Shown here: piece after piece, positions 26,899-35,304 of the stretch
Layout: the number at the start of each line of letters is the position of its first letter
Position numbering within the stretch: position 1 is the stretch's first letter
DNA from: Pseudomonas fluorescens
GTDB lineage: Bacteria > Pseudomonadota > Gammaproteobacteria > Pseudomonadales > Pseudomonadaceae
Assembly: GCF_018614775.1 (NCBI RefSeq)
Contig: NZ_JAGGOF010000044.1
Coordinates: 62,001 to 126,000 of the forward strand
Length of the DNA: 64,000 bases
Reading direction: 5' to 3'
The notes under the pieces: generated by a model
Told to the model about the DNA's origin: nothing
Databases searched by the model: none
Seen by the model: the letters and a program-made list of their open reading frames with translations, nothing else
Program-made: the position numbers and the translations under genes

Positions 26899-29538
26899 CT
26901 ATTTGGCCGTTTTCTTCATACCGACTCTACGCCGCATGTCCGCGGTGATGCTCTGACGGGTTTTCTTCAAGTCCGCCCAGGGCTCATGCCCCACGTCCGC
27001 CAGCCGCTCGTGAACATTGTGCACATTCCACAGGTTGGCACCCTTGAGCTCGGCCATTTCCTCCCGATAGATCGGCACCGACACCGGCAGCCCTTCCCGG
27101 GTGCGCGCAGCGTAGGCGCAGATCGTGGTGGCGCCCAGGCCGTTACGCAGGTAATCGATGAAGATCCGCCCGACCCGATTCTTCGGCCCCGACACCGCTG
27201 AAAAGCGATCCGGCAACAGCTTGGCAATGTGGCTGACGATGGCGTGGCTGAAATCCTTGACCTCGTCCCAACCCAACTTGCGGGTCAGCGGGACGACAAT
27301 GTGGATGCCCTTGCCGCCACTGGTCTTGAGAAACGCCTTGAGCCCCAATTCATCGAGCACCGACAGGGTCAGTTGCGTCGCTTCCACCATGCTTTTCCAC
27401 GGCAGCGCCGGGTCCGGGTCGAGGTCGAGGACAAAGCGGTCAGGCTTGTCCAGGTCCACCGTCGTCGCGTTCCAGGTGTGCAGTTCCACGGTGCTCATCT
27501 GCACCGCACCGATCAACGCTTCGGGATTGTTGATGAGCATCACCGGATGCCCGGTGACCTCCTTGCCCAGGCTGGTGATGCCGGGAATCGCCAGACGCTC
27601 GGCGTTTTTCTGGAAGAACAGTTCGCCGGCGATGCCATCCGGCGCCCGCACCAGCGCAACCGGGCGATCAGCCAGTTCCGGCAGGATGAATTCGGCGACA
27701 CTGGCGTAGTACTCGGCCAGTTGCAGCTTGGTGGTTCCGCTGCTGGCGTCGATGACCCGCTCCGGATGGGTGATGCGCACCTTGCCCTCCAGGGCCGGTG
27801 TATTGCTGGCCTTGGTCTTGGCTTTCGCCTTGGGTTTGGCCGGTGCTGGCTTGGCCTCAGCGTTTGCCTTGGCGGGAGTTTTCTCGGTGGTTGCAGCATT
27901 TTTTTTCACAGGTTTCGCCACCTCCTGGGTGATGGCCTTGGCCGGTTTATCGTTGCGCAAGCCCTGGAACACGGCGTGGCGCACCGAGCCTTCCTTGGTC
28001 ATCTCGGCGAACGCGACTTCAGCCAGCAGCGTTGGCTCAAGCCAGTGCACGCCCTTGGCTTCATAGCCGGTGGGCGGATTGACCACGGCAGCTTTCTTTC
28101 GCTCCAGCGGCAATAACTGCTGGTGGATGCTCTTGAGGGTCGTTTCGTTGAAGCCGGTGCCGACCTTGCCGGCATAGCGCAACTCGCCGCTGTCGGCGTC
28201 GTGCAGCCCCAGCAGCAAGGCGCCAAAGGCATTGCGGGCGCCCTTGGGTTCGCTGAAGCCGACCACCACGAATTCCTGGCGATTCTTGCACTTGAGCTTG
28301 ATCCAATCACTGCTGCGCCGGGACGTATAGGCGCTGCCCATGCGCTTGCCGATCAGGCCCTCCATCTGCATCTGGCAGGCGCTGTTGAGCAGCGCTTCGG
28401 GGGTTTCTTCAAAGGCGTCGGAAAACCGCAACAAGGCGCTGTCGTTGCCCTTCAGTACGGCCGCGAGCGCGGTGCGCCGCTCTTCCACCGGCACTTTGCG
28501 CAAGTCCATGCCGTTGAGGTACGGCAGGTCGAACAGGTAATAGGCGATCTGGCCGCTGCTGCCGGCGTCGAAGGCATTCTGCAAGGCCTGGAAATCCGGC
28601 ACGCCCTGTTCATTGGCGACCACCATTTCGCCGTCGAGCCAGGCCGATTCCAGTCCCAGCGCCGCCAGGGCCTCGGCTTGCCGGGGCAGTTTGTGAGTCC
28701 AGTCATGACCGTTGCGGGTGATCAGGCGGACATCGCCGCCTTCGATCCGCGCCATGACCCGGTAGCCGTCAAACTTGATTTCGTAGAGCCAGTCGCCGTC
28801 CGGCGCGCTCTCCACCAGCGTCGCCAGTTCCGGCTTGAGGGTTTCCGGGATCGGCCCGGCCACCGCGCCATTGAGGGTGGTTTTAGCACTCTTTTTCGCT
28901 GGTTTGGGCTTGGCCGCTTTCTCGGGCTTTTTTACAGCCTTCGCCGCAGCGGTTTTGCCCCGTTGCCGGGGTACCAGGGTGCGGTCGCTCAATACGCTGT
29001 CCGGCTCGGCTTTTACCACGTCGTATTCACTTTCTGGGCGGGCCGCCTCGTCCTGATGCTTGATCAGGAACCACTGCTCCTGCTTGCCGGGCATATGGGT
29101 GCGCACCAGGTTCCACAAGCCGGCGAGCTTTTCGCCTTGCAGCTCGAACTTGAGCCGGCCTTTTCCATACGCCTCATGGGGATCGCCCTGGGGAATCCAC
29201 ACGCCGCGATCCCAGACAATCACATCGCCGGCACCGTAGTGGCCTTCGGGGATGTTGCCTTCGAACGTGGCGTAGTCCAGCGGATGGTCTTCGACGTGCA
29301 CGGCCAGGCGCTTGGACTTGGGGTCCAGCGACGGCCCCTTGGGCACCGCCCAGCTCTTGAGCGCACCGTCCAGCTCCAGGCGAAAGTCGTAATGCAACCG
29401 CGAGGCATCGTGCTTCTGGATGCAGAACTGCAAGGCGTGGCTGGCTTTAGTCGACTTGCGCGAGCGCTTCGCCGCCGGTTCCGAGGTGGCGTTGAAATCG
29501 CGCATGCGGTTGTAGTCATCAAGGGTCTTGCTGGTCAT
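26899..29538 (-). CDS. ligD: DNA ligase D (NHEJ polymerase-phosphoesterase-ligase)
   Basis: 879-residue multifunctional enzyme of bacterial non-homologous end joining. Domain order is 3'-phosphoesterase (about 35-165, with KHDASRLHYDFRLELDG and EDHPLDY), ATP-dependent ligase (about 230-545, adenylated lysine K255 in EIKFDGYR), an Ala/Lys-rich linker (about 550-595) and primase-polymerase (about 600-870, metal aspartates in DLDPDP). A second Lys/Ala-rich linker at about 195-222 separates the first two. This is the Pseudomonas order. The ATG overlaps the stop of the YbdK-type gene by four bases. Its usual partner Ku is not in this window. Confidence 0.96.
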   Translation of the reverse strand: MTSKTLDDYNRMRDFNATSEPAAKRSRKSTKASHALQFCIQKHDASRLHYDFRLELDGALKSWAVPKGPSLDPKSKRLAVHVEDHPLDYATFEGNIPEGHYGAGDVIVWDRGVWIPQGDPHEAYGKGRLKFELQGEKLAGLWNLVRTHMPGKQEQWFLIKHQDEAARPESEYDVVKAEPDSVLSDRTLVPRQRGKTAAAKAVKKPEKAAKPKPAKKSAKTTLNGAVAGPIPETLKPELATLVESAPDGDWLYEIKFDGYRVMARIEGGDVRLITRNGHDWTHKLPRQAEALAALGLESAWLDGEMVVANEQGVPDFQALQNAFDAGSSGQIAYYLFDLPYLNGMDLRKVPVEERRTALAAVLKGNDSALLRFSDAFEETPEALLNSACQMQMEGLIGKRMGSAYTSRRSSDWIKLKCKNRQEFVVVGFSEPKGARNAFGALLLGLHDADSGELRYAGKVGTGFNETTLKSIHQQLLPLERKKAAVVNPPTGYEAKGVHWLEPTLLAEVAFAEMTKEGSVRHAVFQGLRNDKPAKAITQEVAKPVKKNAATTEKTPAKANAEAKPAPAKPKAKAKTKASNTPALEGKVRITHPERVIDASSGTTKLQLAEYYASVAEFILPELADRPVALVRAPDGIAGELFFQKNAERLAIPGITSLGKEVTGHPVMLINNPEALIGAVQMSTVELHTWNATTVDLDKPDRFVLDLDPDPALPWKSMVEATQLTLSVLDELGLKAFLKTSGGKGIHIVVPLTRKLGWDEVKDFSHAIVSHIAKLLPDRFSAVSGPKNRVGRIFIDYLRNGLGATTICAYAARTREGLPVSVPIYREEMAELKGANLWNVHNVHERLADVGHEPWADLKKTRQSITADMRRRVGMKKTAK

Positions 29539-30698
29539 TGTCCACCTGCGACGTGTTGCAGCGTCGGGTCGGCCACCGGCAGCCCGGCGCTCTCCGACAC
29601 CAGTTGATCGACCACCCGGCTCAAGGCCTGCTCGGTGGAGTCGCCCAACAACAGCCCTTGTTCATAGAGCACGACCTGGCGGTCGGCGCTGGTGCCTTCC
29701 TGGACAATGCGCCGGGCCGGCTTGAACACCTCCAGGCAACCCAAAGCAGCGGCGGTCTCACCGAAGGTCTGCTCGGCCAGGGTCAGCCACTCACCAATGA
29801 GCATCGGCTGTTCCTGCCCCTCGACGATGAACTCGGCGAGAATGCCGTGGCGCTTGGCCCGCCAGCGGTTTTCCTTGAGGATCCAGTGCGAGGCCAGGCT
29901 GTAGGCGGCGCCCGGTTGAGGCTGGTCGATGGCATGGGCCACCATCAAGCGAAACAGCGAGACCAGGCACAAGACATCCTCAACCCGCGGACAGGCATCG
30001 CAAATGCGCAGCTCCAGCGTCGGATAGCGCGAGGACGGGCGCAGCACCCACCAGCAATCGCTGGGCTGACGGATCGACCCGGTGCGCGTGAGCAGGCTGA
30101 CGTAGCCGGCGAATGCCGATTCGTCCTCGAAAAACTCCGGTATGCCCATGCGCGGCCATTCATCACACGCGACCTGGCGATAGCTGTTGAAGCCCGTGTA
30201 GGCGCCATTCCAGAACGGCGACGAAGCACTCAGTGCCAGCAGCATCGGCAACCAGGGCAAGACCTCGTTCATTACTCGCACCCGGTCGCGATCGACCGGC
30301 ACCTCGACATGCACGTGCAGGCCCGACAACACGCTGCGCCGTGCCACCCGCTGGTAATCATCGAACAGCTGCTGGAAATGCAGTTCATCGGTGGGCTGCA
30401 ACCCCGGGGTGGCCATCGGATGGGAGCCGGCGCTGAGCAGGCCCAGGCCAAACGGCGCCAGGCGCCGGGTCAGCCCGCTACGCACCTGGCTCAGGTAGTC
30501 TGCGGCCTCGGGCAGGCTGCGCAAGATCGGCGAGGCCATCTCGACCTGGCTCTGGAACATTTCGTGGGCAAAATGCTCGCCCAGTTCAGCCCTGCAGGCC
30601 GCCACTGCCTCGACAGGCGGCTGGGTGGGCATGCACCGGGTTTGCAGGTCGGTGACGAAGTATTCCTCTTCAATGCCGAACTTCAGACGCCTGTTCAT
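29535..30698 (-). CDS. YbdK-type carboxylate-amine ligase (GCS2 family)
   Basis: 387-residue ATP-grasp-like glutamate-cysteine ligase type 2 family protein. Hallmarks are FGIEEEYFVTD at residues 6-16, ALSASSPFWNG near 180, and the acidic/aromatic ELRICDACPRVED region. Members join a carboxylate (often gamma-glutamate) to an amine; E. coli YbdK has weak gamma-glutamylcysteine ligase activity and the true substrate is unknown. The ATG at 30698 has GGAGGG seven bases upstream and beats the TTG at 30704. It overlaps both the methyltransferase gene (29 bases) and ligD (4 bases), so the genes are translationally coupled. Confidence 0.9.
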   Translation of the reverse strand: MNRRLKFGIEEEYFVTDLQTRCMPTQPPVEAVAACRAELGEHFAHEMFQSQVEMASPILRSLPEAADYLSQVRSGLTRRLAPFGLGLLSAGSHPMATPGLQPTDELHFQQLFDDYQRVARRSVLSGLHVHVEVPVDRDRVRVMNEVLPWLPMLLALSASSPFWNGAYTGFNSYRQVACDEWPRMGIPEFFEDESAFAGYVSLLTRTGSIRQPSDCWWVLRPSSRYPTLELRICDACPRVEDVLCLVSLFRLMVAHAIDQPQPGAAYSLASHWILKENRWRAKRHGILAEFIVEGQEQPMLIGEWLTLAEQTFGETAAALGCLEVFKPARRIVQEGTSADRQVVLYEQGLLLGDSTEQALSRVVDQLVSESAGLPVADPTLQHVAGGQ

Positions 30699-31671
30699 CG
30701 ACAATCCCTCCGATACCCGCGCCGATGCGGGTTACGACCAACGCCACCACGGCGATCCTTTCCACGTCCTGGTAACCCAGCGTCAGCAGCTCCTCGCCGA
30801 ACACGTCCGGGTCCAGTTCCTTGTAGGTCCAGCCAAACTCCGCCGAGTCGAGCCACGGCGCCAGGGCTTCCAGGAACGGGTCACGACCCTCGATCATCGC
30901 CACACCGGTATAGAGCACCAGCGAGCCGCCCGGGGTGAGCCGCGGCAAGGCCTGCTCGACAATCCGCAACGACAGGCCGGCGCCCAGCGCCCCGCCGCCG
31001 TGGCGATAGGCACGCTCCGACGGGTCGGCCATGTACGGCGGGTTAGCGACGATCAGGTCGAAGTCACCCTCGACATCCTGGAGTACGTCGCTGCGGGCAA
31101 TCTCGACATTGGCCACTTCGCCAAGCGCGGCATTCACCGCCGTCAGGCGCAAGGCCAGCGGATTGATGTCCAGCGCCAGCACCTGGGCCTCGCGTCGGGC
31201 CCGGGCAATCACGATTGCGCCGACGCCGGCACCGCAGCCGATGTCCACCGCACGGTGCACGGCGGTGAAGCTCTGTTGCAGATGGGTATGGATCAGTTGG
31301 GCGAACCGGTAGCTGTCCGGTCCAAAGAACACCGCGTCGCTGGCCTCGGTGGGGAACTGCGAATGAGCAAACAACAAACCGTCCAGGCTCGACCAACGGA
31401 CCCGGCTGCGCAGCAGGCCATCGTGCAGCTCCAGCACTTCGGCTGCTTGCAACTGGCGCTGCTCATCGGCCGAAATCAGTCCCGGTGCAAACGGCCGTGA
31501 CCAGCCGAACACATCGCGCAGGGTCTTGGCACGTTCATTACCGGGTCGCTGGTTGATCCGTTCATGGGTCAGCGGCGTCGGGGTGATGAAGCGATAGCCG
31601 TCGGCTTGCAAGCGGCGGCCCAGCTGCAACAGCGCCAGGTCGGATTCGGACAGGCGTTCTTCCTGATTCAT
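30670..31671 (-). CDS. Class I SAM-dependent methyltransferase with NPPY motif
   Basis: 333 residues. An N-terminal domain (about 1-130) precedes a Rossmann methyltransferase domain with the SAM motif VDIGCGAGVGAIV near 145, ALDINPLALRLTAVNA near 170, and the catalytic NPPY at about 213-216. NPPY motifs mark N-methylation of amides or exocyclic amino groups, as in PrmC and RlmG-like enzymes, but family context here is not a release factor or ribosome gene. It begins 10 bases after the stop of the diiron-oxygenase-like gene and overlaps the ligase gene, suggesting one pathway. GGGAGC precedes the ATG. Confidence 0.88.
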   Translation of the reverse strand: MNQEERLSESDLALLQLGRRLQADGYRFITPTPLTHERINQRPGNERAKTLRDVFGWSRPFAPGLISADEQRQLQAAEVLELHDGLLRSRVRWSSLDGLLFAHSQFPTEASDAVFFGPDSYRFAQLIHTHLQQSFTAVHRAVDIGCGAGVGAIVIARARREAQVLALDINPLALRLTAVNAALGEVANVEIARSDVLQDVEGDFDLIVANPPYMADPSERAYRHGGGALGAGLSLRIVEQALPRLTPGGSLVLYTGVAMIEGRDPFLEALAPWLDSAEFGWTYKELDPDVFGEELLTLGYQDVERIAVVALVVTRIGAGIGGIVDEQASEVRH

Positions 31672-31681
31672 GCAGCGCTCC

Positions 31682-33067
31682 CTAGCGAACAGCGGATTTG
31701 AGTTCGATGAACCGACGCGTCGCCAGCAGCCCGGCCGGATGGCTGTGGCAACGGGCCGAGAGCCACGGCATCAACGTCTGCAACTGCTCGTCGGGCGACT
31801 GGCTGCGCAGCGTCCGTTGCAGGTTCTGCACATCGGGGTCTTCAACCGGTGTCTGCGGCTCGCTGGTCGCGCCCTGGCTACGGCGCGGGCTGCTGCGTGC
31901 GCTGTCCTTCAACCAGTCGCCGGCGATCCAGTCGTGCAGCAGTTGCTTCTCGTACGGGCTGAACACGCCGAACATCGCCGCACCGGCGCCTTCGATCAGG
32001 GTCCAGAAACGACTGTCCTGTGGATCCTGGTGACGCTTGATCCAGCCCTTGTTCTGCATCGCTTCCAGAAAGCCTTCCAGTTGCCCCGGCGCCGACAGCC
32101 ACTGGTTGACGGTCTTGCCTTCGAACTTGCAGTAGTCGGAATGCATGTGCTGGCCGAACGGACGCTTGCGTTCGAGCATCTCCAGCACTTCACGGTAGAG
32201 GTCGAATGATTCGATGATTGCCCGGCTGCCCTGTCCAAGGTCATTGAGACGATAACCCAGGCTGACCCGCTGCCAGAACGACTCGCGGTCGGCTTCCATC
32301 GGCATCAGTTGCATCAGCGCTTGCACGGCCTTTTGGGCGTGGCCGGTGCTGGCGTTGTCGATGGTCACGTGGAGGGTGAAATAGTACGGATCGATGTCCA
32401 GTTCGGTCAGCTCGTAGGCGCTGATCAACAGGTGCAGCGGCAGCTGCTCGTAACCCAGGTTGTAGCCGATGACTTCGGGCAGGTACTCGTCGCCCGCGTA
32501 ACCCAGCGCCAGTTGCACCGCGCCTTGCAGGTAGCGTTCATCGTCGATGTCGGGCGCATCCACCAGGCCGTGTTCGGCGAGCAGCTTGCGGTAGATCACC
32601 ACGTGGTTCTGCGCGGGATGACCGTCGCCCAACTCCTCCAGATAAGTGCACACCAAACCGTCGAAACGGTGGTCGTGCCAGTGCTTGAGCACGCCGTACA
32701 GCCAGGCGCCGTCAACCAGTTTGGTCGGGGCCACGGCCTGCAGGAAGTACAGGGCGTGGGCCTTGCTGCCGAAGAATTCCCGTGGGCCGCCACTTTTGCG
32801 CCGTTCCAGGTAATCGGCGTATTGCCGGGCCACCCCGGCGCTGTGGGCTTCGACCCAGGCTTGCAGGGCCTGGGGATCGTCGGGCGTTTCCTGGGGCAAT
32901 GCCTTGGCCTGGCCGATGCATTGTTGGAGAAAGGCGTGGGCGACGGCTTGTTTGTCGTCATTGTCAGGGCCATGAAGCAGCCGTTCATAGCATTGGCGCA
33001 CCTGCCCCGTATCCATGACGGGATGGGCAGTGGCGGGCCGGGATTGGAGGAGTGTCAGCGCAGTCAT
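31682..33067 (-). CDS. Iron-containing redox enzyme, heme-oxygenase-like diiron (HDO) family
   Basis: 461 residues, longer than typical single-domain HDO members (about 230-260). The all-helical core lies at about 95-260. Candidate metal ligands follow the family pattern: E144 or E145 with H155 in YLEELGDGHPAQNH, E207 in NLGYEQLP, then H233, D237 and H243 in FTLHVTIDNASTGHA. Relatives such as UndA, BesC and SznF perform O2-dependent N-oxygenation, desaturation or C-C cleavage of amino acids and fatty acids. The residues after about 260 are not recognised. AGAGG precedes the ATG. It leads the run methyltransferase-YbdK-LigD. The ligand assignments are by eye. Confidence 0.82.
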   Translation of the reverse strand: MTALTLLQSRPATAHPVMDTGQVRQCYERLLHGPDNDDKQAVAHAFLQQCIGQAKALPQETPDDPQALQAWVEAHSAGVARQYADYLERRKSGGPREFFGSKAHALYFLQAVAPTKLVDGAWLYGVLKHWHDHRFDGLVCTYLEELGDGHPAQNHVVIYRKLLAEHGLVDAPDIDDERYLQGAVQLALGYAGDEYLPEVIGYNLGYEQLPLHLLISAYELTELDIDPYYFTLHVTIDNASTGHAQKAVQALMQLMPMEADRESFWQRVSLGYRLNDLGQGSRAIIESFDLYREVLEMLERKRPFGQHMHSDYCKFEGKTVNQWLSAPGQLEGFLEAMQNKGWIKRHQDPQDSRFWTLIEGAGAAMFGVFSPYEKQLLHDWIAGDWLKDSARSSPRRSQGATSEPQTPVEDPDVQNLQRTLRSQSPDEQLQTLMPWLSARCHSHPAGLLATRRFIELKSAVR

Positions 33068-33329
33068 AAGGGCCTCTTCGGTTCTTGGCAGGACGCTGAA
33101 TCAGAACGTCTCTTCTGTTGCAGAGCACCGAGAAGCACGAAAAATTCCCTTGGCTTGACCGGCAGCCGGATAAACGGGGTCGTGGCGTTTTGGTGGGAAC
33201 CCTCGCTTCGCTTCGCCCCTCGAATGCTGGGAGTCATCCTTCGGATAAAGCTCCCTCGCCACGCAGCGTTGCGCTGATCAGCACAAGCGTGTGCACCCGC
33301 CAATACAGGACACTACCCAAGGAGCAAAC
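33068..33329. other. Intergenic region upstream of divergent genes
   Basis: This 262-base gap separates the divergent diiron enzyme and CPA1 antiporter genes and should contain both promoters. A degenerate REP (GTGGGAACCCTCGC... and AAGCTCCCTCGCCACGCAG near 33250) is seen. I recognise no clear promoter boxes or gene. Confidence 0.4.
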
Positions 33330-34667
33330 ATGATTTTCACGATATGGGTAGCGGTGCTCGGTGCCGTGTTGTTGACCCTGGCCCTCACCTCGTCCTACCT
33401 GCGCTGGATGCCGGTGACCACGTCGGCGATGTGCCTGGTGCTGGGCGTTGCGATTGGCCCGGCGGGGTTGGGCTTGCTGAAGCTGGACATCACCGAATCC
33501 TCGGTGTGGATGGAGCACCTCACGGAAATCGCCGTGGTGTTCTCGTTGTTCGTCAGCGGCCTCAAGCTGCGCCTGCGCTTCAAGAACCGGGCCTGGCGCG
33601 TCGCCTATGGGCTGGCCGGTCCGGTGATGATGCTGTCCATCGCTGGCCTGTGCCTGGCCTTGCATTACCTGTTTGGCCTCGGTTGGGGCGTGTCGATGTT
33701 GATTGCCGCGATCCTGGCGCCCACCGACCCGGTGCTGGCGGCGCTGGTTCAGGTCAACGATGCGCGGGATGACGACCGGGTCCGTTTCGGCCTGTCGGGT
33801 GAAGCCGGCTTGAACGACGGCTCGGCCTTTCCCTTCGTGATCCTCGGGCTGTTGATGCTGCGCGAAGACGGCATCGGCTTTCTCGGCGAATGGACGCTGC
33901 GTCATGTCTTGTGGGCCGTGCCGGCGGGCTTGCTGATTGGTTACTGGATGGGACGGGGGATTGGCAAGCTGACCCTGTCGATGCGCATCAGGAACGCCGA
34001 CAGCACCCTGTCACCCAATGATTACCTGGCCCTGGCGCTGATCGCCCTGGCCTACGCCGCGGCGGTATCCGTGCAGGCCTATGGCTTTCTCTCGGTGTTT
34101 GCCGCCGGCTTGGGGTTGCGTCAGGCCGAGGTGCAATCGACCGATGAAGATGCTCTGCCGGCAGAGCACCTGGTGCAACCAGTGGTCGGCCACGAAGCCG
34201 TCGATCCTCGCGACGCGGTCCTGGGCGATACCCAATCCCTGGACGATGGCCAGGTGGCCGCCGGGGTGATGATGAGCGACATGCTCGCGTTCGGCGGCCT
34301 GGTGGAGCGCGCGATGGAGGTGTTCCTGGTCACCCTGCTGGGGGTGGTGCTTGCCACCCATTGGGACTGGCGAGCCTTGGCGATCGGCGCCCTGCTGTTC
34401 GCTGTCATCCGGCCGTTGAGTGTATTGGCAATGCCGTGGGGCCGCTTGCTGGACCGACCGCAACGCCTGATCATCGGCTGGTTCGGCATCCGCGGCATCG
34501 GCAGCCTGTTCTATCTGTTCTTCACCCTCAACCAGGATCTGCAGCCGGAGGTGGCGCAACTGTGCATCAATCTCACGCTCTCAGTGGTGGCCTTGAGCAT
34601 CCTGGTTCACGGGGTCAGCACCCAACCTATCCTGTCCTGGTATGAGCGGCAGAAAAAAGCGGACTGA
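33330..34667 (+). CDS. Sodium:proton antiporter, CPA1 (NhaP) family
   Basis: 445-residue Na+(K+)/H+ antiporter with about 12 hydrophobic segments. The transport-site helices read AILAPTDPVLA near residue 128 and SGEAGLNDGSAFPF near 155, with the paired Asn-Asp typical of CPA1. A polar insert around 265-295 (QSTDEDALPAEHLVQPVVGHE) is Glu/Asp rich and may be a cytoplasmic regulatory loop. AAGGAG lies six bases before the ATG at 33330; the frame runs to 33291. It is convergent with the following membrane-protein gene with a three-base gap. Confidence 0.92.
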   Translation: MIFTIWVAVLGAVLLTLALTSSYLRWMPVTTSAMCLVLGVAIGPAGLGLLKLDITESSVWMEHLTEIAVVFSLFVSGLKLRLRFKNRAWRVAYGLAGPVMMLSIAGLCLALHYLFGLGWGVSMLIAAILAPTDPVLAALVQVNDARDDDRVRFGLSGEAGLNDGSAFPFVILGLLMLREDGIGFLGEWTLRHVLWAVPAGLLIGYWMGRGIGKLTLSMRIRNADSTLSPNDYLALALIALAYAAAVSVQAYGFLSVFAAGLGLRQAEVQSTDEDALPAEHLVQPVVGHEAVDPRDAVLGDTQSLDDGQVAAGVMMSDMLAFGGLVERAMEVFLVTLLGVVLATHWDWRALAIGALLFAVIRPLSVLAMPWGRLLDRPQRLIIGWFGIRGIGSLFYLFFTLNQDLQPEVAQLCINLTLSVVALSILVHGVSTQPILSWYERQKKAD

Positions 34668-34670
34668 CTC

Positions 34671-35207
34671 TCAGCCCAGCGGGTCCGTCACTTGGATAAG
34701 CACCGCATACGCCCCCAACAGCACCCAGAACGTGGCGAAGATCCATGGCGTACGCAGCGAAAACAACAACGACTTGCGATAGCCCTTGTGGGTCGACTCC
34801 CGCTCGCTGAACAGCGGCGACTCGTCGTAGACCAGCCCCATCACCGGCTCGGCGCGCAGCAATTCGCTCTGTTTGAAATGCCAGTGGTCGATGATCTCGT
34901 AGGCCGCGTGAATACCCGGCCAGGCATTGAGTGAACTCAAGAACCCCAGCAAGGCCAGGAATGGCGGCACGATCAAGGTGAACAGCTTGCCCCACTCCGG
35001 GTTCAGGTTCGCCATGCACGAGGCAAACGCGATCACCAGGAACGACTGGGCGGCCAGGTAGGCATCGGTTCGGTTGGCGAGGATACTGGTTTCGTACTGG
35101 ATCTCGCGGCGATAGAAATCCAGCCGCTCCTTGGGGGAGCCGAACAGCTTTGCGTTGTGTTCGGTCAGTTCTTCTTCCGGCGTCTGGCCGGTCAATATTC
35201 TGGGCAT
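34671..35207 (-). CDS. Membrane protein of unknown function, three segments
   Basis: 178 residues starting MPRILTGQTPEEELTEH. A charged N-terminal helical region is followed by three hydrophobic segments (about residues 52-72, 75-96 and 150-172). The ILANRTDAYLAAQSFLVIAFA stretch that opens the first segment occurs in a family of small bacterial membrane proteins, but I cannot name it or assign a function. ATG 35207 is preferred over 35243. It is convergent with the antiporter and divergent from nothing close; the hybrid-kinase gene ends nearby. Confidence 0.7.
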   Translation of the reverse strand: MPRILTGQTPEEELTEHNAKLFGSPKERLDFYRREIQYETSILANRTDAYLAAQSFLVIAFASCMANLNPEWGKLFTLIVPPFLALLGFLSSLNAWPGIHAAYEIIDHWHFKQSELLRAEPVMGLVYDESPLFSERESTHKGYRKSLLFSLRTPWIFATFWVLLGAYAVLIQVTDPLG

Positions 35208-35304
35208 CGGGTGGACTATCGCCAGGTAACAAATCGGGCTCATTAGAAGCTGCTGCGGCCGAACAAGTTCAAGGCGATGGACCAGAGGTGCGGAGGCCCA
35301 TGGT

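Noticed and set aside
28123..29607. 494-codon plus-strand frame opposite ligD
   Set aside because: It has no family motif; LigD catalytic motifs on the other strand are complete.
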